A stretch of 64,000 nucleotides of DNA from Anisus vortex (Eukaryota; Mollusca; Gastropoda; Planorbidae), in contig OX421497.1 of the NCBI GenBank assembly GCA_949126835.1, positions 31,275,742 through 31,339,741 of the forward strand, given 5' to 3'. Of this stretch, positions 59,474 through 64,000 are shown in pieces. The notes under the pieces were generated by a model. That model did not search any database, had not been told where the DNA came from, and was given only the letters and a program-made list of their open reading frames with translations. Numbering within the stretch: the first letter of the stretch is position 1; each line of letters begins with the position of its first letter. The position numbers were made by a program, and so were the translations under genes.

Positions 59474-60059
59474 CTCCCTTTATTTGATATCATACCTTAT
59501 GAATTTCTACACTAAAATTTCGAATAGGTAATGTCGGCAAATACATATCTAATATAACGATTCCACATTCTGATTTCTGTGAACATAATTTGTATCCCTT
59601 TTTTTTTTATAGATTAAAATAAATATAAGTGATATCATACCTTATGAATTTCCACACTAAAGATTTGCGCATCCTTTTTTTTCTAGCTTTGGGTCGCAAA
59701 AAACATGAAAAGTTAACTCGCTTTGTTTCGGCTACCTTTTGTCGTTTTCATTCTATTTATTTCGTAAAAATGAACATATCCGAAAAGTTTATTTACTTCC
59801 GTCTCTTCCGGTAGAGACAGCCACGTTTTACGTAAAATGTTCTTCGATTTGCAAATTGGTCGAAAGTATTAGTGACTATTCCAAAGGCTATGATGCTGAA
59901 AATTTGATAGAATGTATTGTTAGTCGAAACAATTCTGCTGCCCAAGTTTCAGCTCCATTGGACGACGAGAAGTGGTCGAAAAATCGATGCAAAGTTTTCC
60001 ACGCAAGCAAGCAACCAACCAACCAAGCAGACAGACAATACGCTTTTATATAAAGGGAG
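59474..60059. mobile_element. 586-bp mariner-type MITE
   Basis: Termini CTCCCTTTAT and ATAAAGGGAG are each bounded by TA (59472-59473 and 60060-60061), the Tc1/mariner target. The 104-codon frame inside is unassigned. Near its right end are 'accaaccaaccaag' tetranucleotide repeats. Lies just beyond the AAAP gene stop. Confidence 0.75.
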
Positions 60060-60212
60060 TAAATAGGAATCAAATGTGTGTTTAAAAACATAAAACTTTA
60101 ATGTAATGAACATTTCAACTAATTGTAAAGGTAGACTTGAATATTTTCAATACATCAACATTAACTGGTCATAGACATGCATTCACATGTATCTATAATT
60201 TCCCGATACCTT

Positions 60213-60299
60213 CTCACTGGGTGGGATCGATGCTGGTGATGACTACTCACTGGGTGGCATCGATGCTGGTGTTGACTACTCACTGGGCGGTGTCGATGC
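60213..60299 (-). repeat. 33-bp tandem repeat across the AAAP stop codon
   Basis: Two full and one partial 33-bp unit (60267-60299, 60234-60266, 60213-60233). In the gene's frame they read SIDTAQ-stop, SIDATQ-stop and SIDPTQ-stop. The first is the true protein end. Confidence 0.88.
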
Positions 60300-60430
60300 T
60301 GATGTAGCAAGGCTTGGAGAAACTACTGGAGGCCAAAGCTTCTACGGCCGAATACGTGGCGGCCAGGCCGACCACGATACCCACACAGAGAATTTCAATG
60401 CAGGCCACCTTTGTGTGAAGTGGGACTACT
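60280..60430 (-). CDS. AAAP-family transporter, last exon
   Basis: Acceptor attattctttcag, entering in phase 2, 50 codons ending CAG TGA at 60282-60280. Encodes the short hydrophilic link VVPLHTK, the final transmembrane helix (ACIEILCVGIVVGLAATYSA) and a short tail ending SIDTAQ. The helix position fits the eleventh segment of amino acid/auxin permeases. A decayed duplicate of this exon lies at 55314-55478 and the 3' end is repeated beyond the stop. Confidence 0.85.
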
Positions 60431-60458
60431 CTGAAAGAATAATTTTCATACCATAACT

Positions 60459-60798
60459 CAGGGGTCGGGAACCCATGGCTCGCGAGCCAGATGTGGCTCT
60501 TTTGATGGCTCGCAGAAAAATGTTCCATTTTTTTTTAAATGTTTTTTTTAAGACTTTTTGATCTACAAATTAATTGCATATCAATATTTCATTCTACAAA
60601 TGAGCTAAAGTCTACTGCAGGTCAGCATCAGAAGAATTCAGAGACATAATTATTGTACTTTTAGTGTTGAAATTACATACAATGCACACATTTACTTGAA
60701 TTTTTAGTTTTAAACATAATGTATGGCCCTGACAGAATTACTTTTTCAAAATATGTGGTATCCATGGCTCTCTAAGACAAAAAGGTTCCCGACCCTTG
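60459..60798. mobile_element. 340-bp hAT MITE with perfect 8-bp target duplication
   Basis: Ends CAGGGGTCGGGAACC and GGTTCCCGACCCTTG; both flanks are ccataact (60451-60458 and 60799-60806). Subterminal 'atggctcgcgagccagatgt' plus 'ggctctttt' is a widespread hAT MITE style. It lies in the last intron of the transporter gene. Confidence 0.95.
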
Positions 60799-61203
60799 CC
60801 ATAACTTAACATATAAGAATGATAGGACTAAGTCTACTTTTTAGATGGGTTGAAACTAAAAACAAAACGTTACAAGTAGCCCAAAACAAAATAACAAAGA
60901 AAACAATAAATAAGAATGAATCTCCTCACACTTAGCTAAGAAACCATTCATTAATACCCACTTTATTCTATCTTCATGCGTTTAATATTTAATAATTTGT
61001 TTAATTATAATATGTCTCCGTAACTTATTTTATACATTTTGTTCAAATTTATATATATTTATATTATTATTATTTATTGAAAACCATTTTAAGCATGAGG
61101 GACGCCGCCGCCATGGCTCAGCTCTGGGTCAAAGAAATATTATGGTTCATTATATTGAATACTATAGTCCAACTCTATGTCTTAGAACACCTTTGCTACT
61201 TAC

Positions 61204-61393
61204 ATTTTTTCCCATGATCCTTCCATTGAGCACAGCTTGAGATAGAAGACTGGCGGCAGGATGTAGGCCAACAAAGTGAGAGTTGAGCCCCCTATCAGTG
61301 ACAAGATAGCACCAAAGTGAGGCACAGATTCAGCTACGAAAAGCACCACGCCCATCATTAAAGTTCGAAACAAAACTCGTTTGATACCGAAGT
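61204..61393 (-). CDS. AAAP-family transporter, penultimate exon
   Basis: Acceptor ctaaatcctccacag, donor gtaagt, phase 1 in and phase 2 out, 190 bp. Encodes HFGIKRVLFRTLMMGVVLFV, ESVPHFGAILSLIGGSTLTL and LAYILPPVFYLKL. 'FGxxxxLiGgstxxxlayilPxxfyLkl' is the conserved C-terminal half of AAAP carriers, two helices around the P-F-G and L-P-P turns. Confidence 0.92.
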
Positions 61394-61864
61394 CTGTGGA
61401 GGATTTAGCACGTTAAACATAACTGTTAGAAAAGTATTTATTACTTCCCTTGTTTATCACAACAATGCAAGTTCACTAAACATTACTAATTAACGTTTAA
61501 TTCAGTTGCTAGGTTTTGTGTATAAAAAAGGAAAAAGAAAAAAAAAACGGGTGTTGGTGCGGGAAAGTCTAAGGTTTTAAAGAAACTATTGCTTTAAAGA
61601 TTCTAGCTATTTTAAAGATCCAAAGCTACAATTAACATTTTTCAACACTAATCAAAACTAAATAAACAATGGATAAGGGTAATAGGTATAGACGGCGAGT
61701 CTGTATCATATAAAATAAAATGGCACTTGACATATATAGCCTACAATTTGTATACAACTTTCTAAGGAGTAGTCTCCCATTTTCGACCAGAAGACTATAA
61801 TTACCCAACTGGCCCTCGCTCTGTGGCTCAGGCTTTAGGTCATTTAAAAAAAAAATAAACTCAC

Positions 61865-62071
61865 GAGGTGGTATCTTTAAAATGTCTTCAAACTCCTGGC
61901 ACACCGGGTTGATGACGATGATGAAGCTACAGAATATGTGCATGGTGATGAGTATCTCCACGGCGTACTGCATGGGTCCAGGGGACATCGACTGAAGGAT
62001 GTTGTCCTCTGTATGCTGGCCGTATACTGTGTACCCGACGATTGCCACAGGGAGGTACATCAGGAGGACAA
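61865..62071 (-). CDS. AAAP-family transporter, internal exon
   Basis: Acceptor ctttgtttacag, donor gtgagt, phase 1 both ends, 207 bp. Encodes IVLLMYLPVAIVGYTVYG, an AAAP signature ('YlpvaivGYxvyG'), then QHTEDNILQSM and a helix MQYAVEILITMHIFCSFIIV followed by NPVCQEFED. The open frame runs past the donor into intron to about 61632. Confidence 0.93.
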
Positions 62072-62160
62072 CTGTAAACAAAGACGGTACGTGAGACAGA
62101 CGTGATCTTTAGAGACGCTGACAACCTCGTCGCCAAAAATGTCATATTGTGTTAATGTTG

Positions 62161-62318
62161 GAACAGAAAGAAACACGACACGCTCCGTTGTCTACAATCG
62201 TCTCACTGACGCTTTATTGCTTTTTCTCGTCCCACGTGATGAGCTGGTCTCACGGGGTCCGAGCAATCCAAACAATACACTCAAACCATGACGTAACAAA
62301 CAAAAACTGATACACTAC
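62161..62318. mobile_element. 158-bp insertion flanked by aatgttg
   Basis: Seven-base direct repeats at 62154-62160 and 62319-62325 bound a block with higher GC content and an AATAAA on the minus strand. It might be a small LTR or MITE fragment, but termini are not typical. Intronic to the transporter gene. Confidence 0.35.
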
Positions 62319-62781
62319 AATGTTGTTCTGTAAAGTAGGCCTACTGTGTAGCTATAAAATATGGTCCTTTTCTTATTTTCCCTTTGAGATTTATTGTATG
62401 CAAGACGCTATTGTTTCATCCAATGTTCGACACCAAAAAAGAAATCAGCACGCCGTTTTTATGAGACCATTATTTCGAACTCGCATATTAATTCTAGTTA
62501 CGTGGAGCAAGAATAGAGCCCTAAACTAAGTAGTGACCGAAATCCTGTCAAAATCCAAAACGTCAGGTCCATGTTCACAATAATAGTTCATTCTAGAGCA
62601 CCATCCAAAGACAAAAAATCCATTGAGCCTGCATATTTAACAGCAGTTTAAACACTACTCCAGCTTTACCGCCGATAGGTGTCACATCTATATTGTCGTC
62701 AAAACTTTCTATTTATACATAGTTAACATGATATTGTTGGCCTATAATGGCCCAGTTCAAAGACCACAAAGCGTTACTTAC

Positions 62782-63023
62782 TAATATAAGAAATAAAAAT
62801 AGCCAATCCAAACTTTTCAGGGTTTCTCATGTCTGCCTGGAAAGTGGGGAAGGCAGGGTGCCCACCGTATGCAAAACATATTGTGCCGAGTGCAAAAGCA
62901 AACGATTTGAACTCCACATTGGGGTGAAAGGCTTCTGCTTGAGTTGTACTATCCACTGCAACGTTGGCGATGACCACACAGCAGGCGATGCTTGTGGCCA
63001 CTGTGGCTCCGATAGCAATAGGC
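62782..63023 (-). CDS. AAAP-family transporter, internal exon
   Basis: Acceptor acgttgtttcag, donor gtaagt, phase 2 in and phase 1 out, 242 bp. Encodes PIAIGATVATSIACCVVIAN, EFKSFAFALGTICFAYGGHP and AFPTFQADMRNPEKFGLAI. The G-G-H-x-A-F-P-T-x-Q-x-D-M segment is the substrate-path region conserved in animal AAAP carriers related to VGAT and plant AVT1. Joins the previous exon as KDFW|PIAIG. Confidence 0.93.
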
Positions 63024-63339
63024 CTGAAACAACGTAGCAAACAACGATCATTTTTAAAACACCGGTTGAAAAACGCTAAATTAAAAGAAAAATAGGTTCT
63101 AATCTGAATTAACATAATACTGTGTATAGCCTAAACAATTCATGAACATTTTTTTTATCAGCTCCTAGGTGCCTGAAAACTTACATCGTAGTGAAATCTA
63201 CTTGAAAGTTGCCAATTTATTTTGTGATTGATTCAATAGTGATTTAATAATTTAATAGTGCTAATACCTATAATGTTTTTGTTACTAGCAATTCTTTACA
63301 AGCAAAATAGTTTCACTATAGACGCATTCACTAAAGCAG

Positions 63340-63415
63340 CAATGTTGGCAAATGAGAACATTGAGGTAGGCTACAGTATGTTGGCAAATGAGAACATTGA
63401 GGTAGGCTACAGTAC
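63340..63415 (+). repeat. 36-bp direct duplication in an intron
   Basis: Two adjacent copies of a segment containing 'atgttggcaaatgagaacat' followed by 'tgaggtaggctacagta'. Confidence 0.85.
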
Positions 63416-63716
63416 GCGTACTGCAGATGGGCTACTATGTACCATGGGAATGTGTGGAAAACACGAGAGCTGTCATCTTTGCTCAACAACAACAAAAATC
63501 GTTTCCCTTGATTAATGTTATCGAAGTGAGAGTCTGAGCAAAACTAAAAAAAATTTTAATAAAGGTCTTAACTCACTACTTCTAAATTGAAAATATATAC
63601 TTCGAAGTGGAAAGGATAAATAAGTTTACATACTAAGACGAAATAAGTTTATATAAGTTTCTCTTTTACATTATAGTGAGAATGTCTGTTATAGTAAGGA
63701 CGCAAAGTTAGCTCAC

Positions 63717-63905
63717 CAGAAATCTTTTGGAGTTCCGAGCCAACAGATTGGGATCAGCGCACCAGCAACAATAAACAGCCAATAACAAAACGATATGTCT
63801 TTGCCAACATTCTTCACTAGCGACTGCAGGTTCCCGGATGCCAGGAGCAGGAAGACAACAGCAGCACCAAACATGGTGAAGTTAATGGCGCATGACACTA
63901 TTAAC
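63717..63905 (-). CDS. AAAP-family transporter, first exon in window (5' partial gene)
   Basis: Acceptor catatttccag, donor gtgagc, phase 2 both ends, 189 bp. Encodes the helices LIVSCAINFTMFGAAVVFLL and SFCYWLFIVAGALIPICWLG, ending TPKDFW. The five exons give 326 visible residues and about nine transmembrane segments, so the N-terminus and first one or two helices lie beyond 64000. The family moves amino acids with protons across vesicle or plasma membranes; the substrate is not determinable here. SLC36/SLC32-like and AVT1-like are the nearest named groups. Confidence 0.9.
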
Positions 63906-64000
63906 CTGGAAATATGAAAAAAGGGAACACGTGATTCATACAAGAATATAGTATTTCTTTTTTTTTCTTTGCTAGGACTAGCAGTCAAAATAATAATACC

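Noticed and set aside
59739..60053. 104-codon frame
   Set aside because: Lies inside a TA-flanked MITE and shows no transposase motif.
63258..63515. 85-codon plus-strand frame
   Set aside because: Lies within an intron of the minus-strand transporter and includes a 36-bp direct duplication; no domain.

Overview
The window reads as an intron-rich, AT-rich animal nuclear genome full of mobile elements. Split genes use GT-AG introns, and there are tRNA-derived SINEs, LINE tails, many hAT-type elements with 8-bp target duplications, and long minisatellites. The frequent 'taggcctac' words and the gene families suggest a mollusc, probably a heterobranch gastropod; this is an inference from style and was not checked by search. 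Nothing looks bacterial, and no CRISPR array or operon is present.

Four gene loci are supported. (A) Plus strand, 2255-3129: the last two visible coding exons of a small Ras-like GTPase of the RERG/RASL type. (B) Minus strand, 38602-27323: a complete five-exon paralogue, 221 residues after splicing, whose P-loop exon lies about 9.4 kb from the next exon. (C) Plus strand, 17975-19560: one large terminal exon holding nearly all of a 12-helix MFS transporter resembling the OFA/monocarboxylate carriers. (D) Minus strand, 63905-60280: the last five exons of an amino acid/auxin permease (AAAP) transporter whose 5' end lies beyond the window. A decayed copy of its terminal exon lies 5 kb further on, at 55.3 kb.

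The rest is mostly mobile and repeated DNA. By region: 0-6.4 kb, SINEs and gene A with a repeat array over its stop codon; 6.6-8.4 kb, a long inverted-repeat element; 10.4-17.6 kb, low-complexity DNA and a 107-bp templated copy of a nearby segment; 20.4-27.1 kb, a TTAA-type MITE, a 1.2-kb hAT element and a 29-copy minisatellite; 27.3-38.6 kb, gene B with at least seven insertions in its introns; 39-50 kb, an inverted second copy of a nested transposon, LINE pieces and several microsatellites; 51.7-53.9 kb, an RT relic and a hAT element carrying 47 copies of its own end; 55-60 kb, the exon relic, a fold-back element, a U2-like fragment and a mariner-like MITE.

The most striking theme is that five separate tandem arrays are built from sequence spanning a functional boundary: a splice acceptor plus switch-I exon in gene B, the stop codons of gene A and of the AAAP gene, the 3' terminal inverted repeat of a hAT element, and the 3' tail of a SINE.
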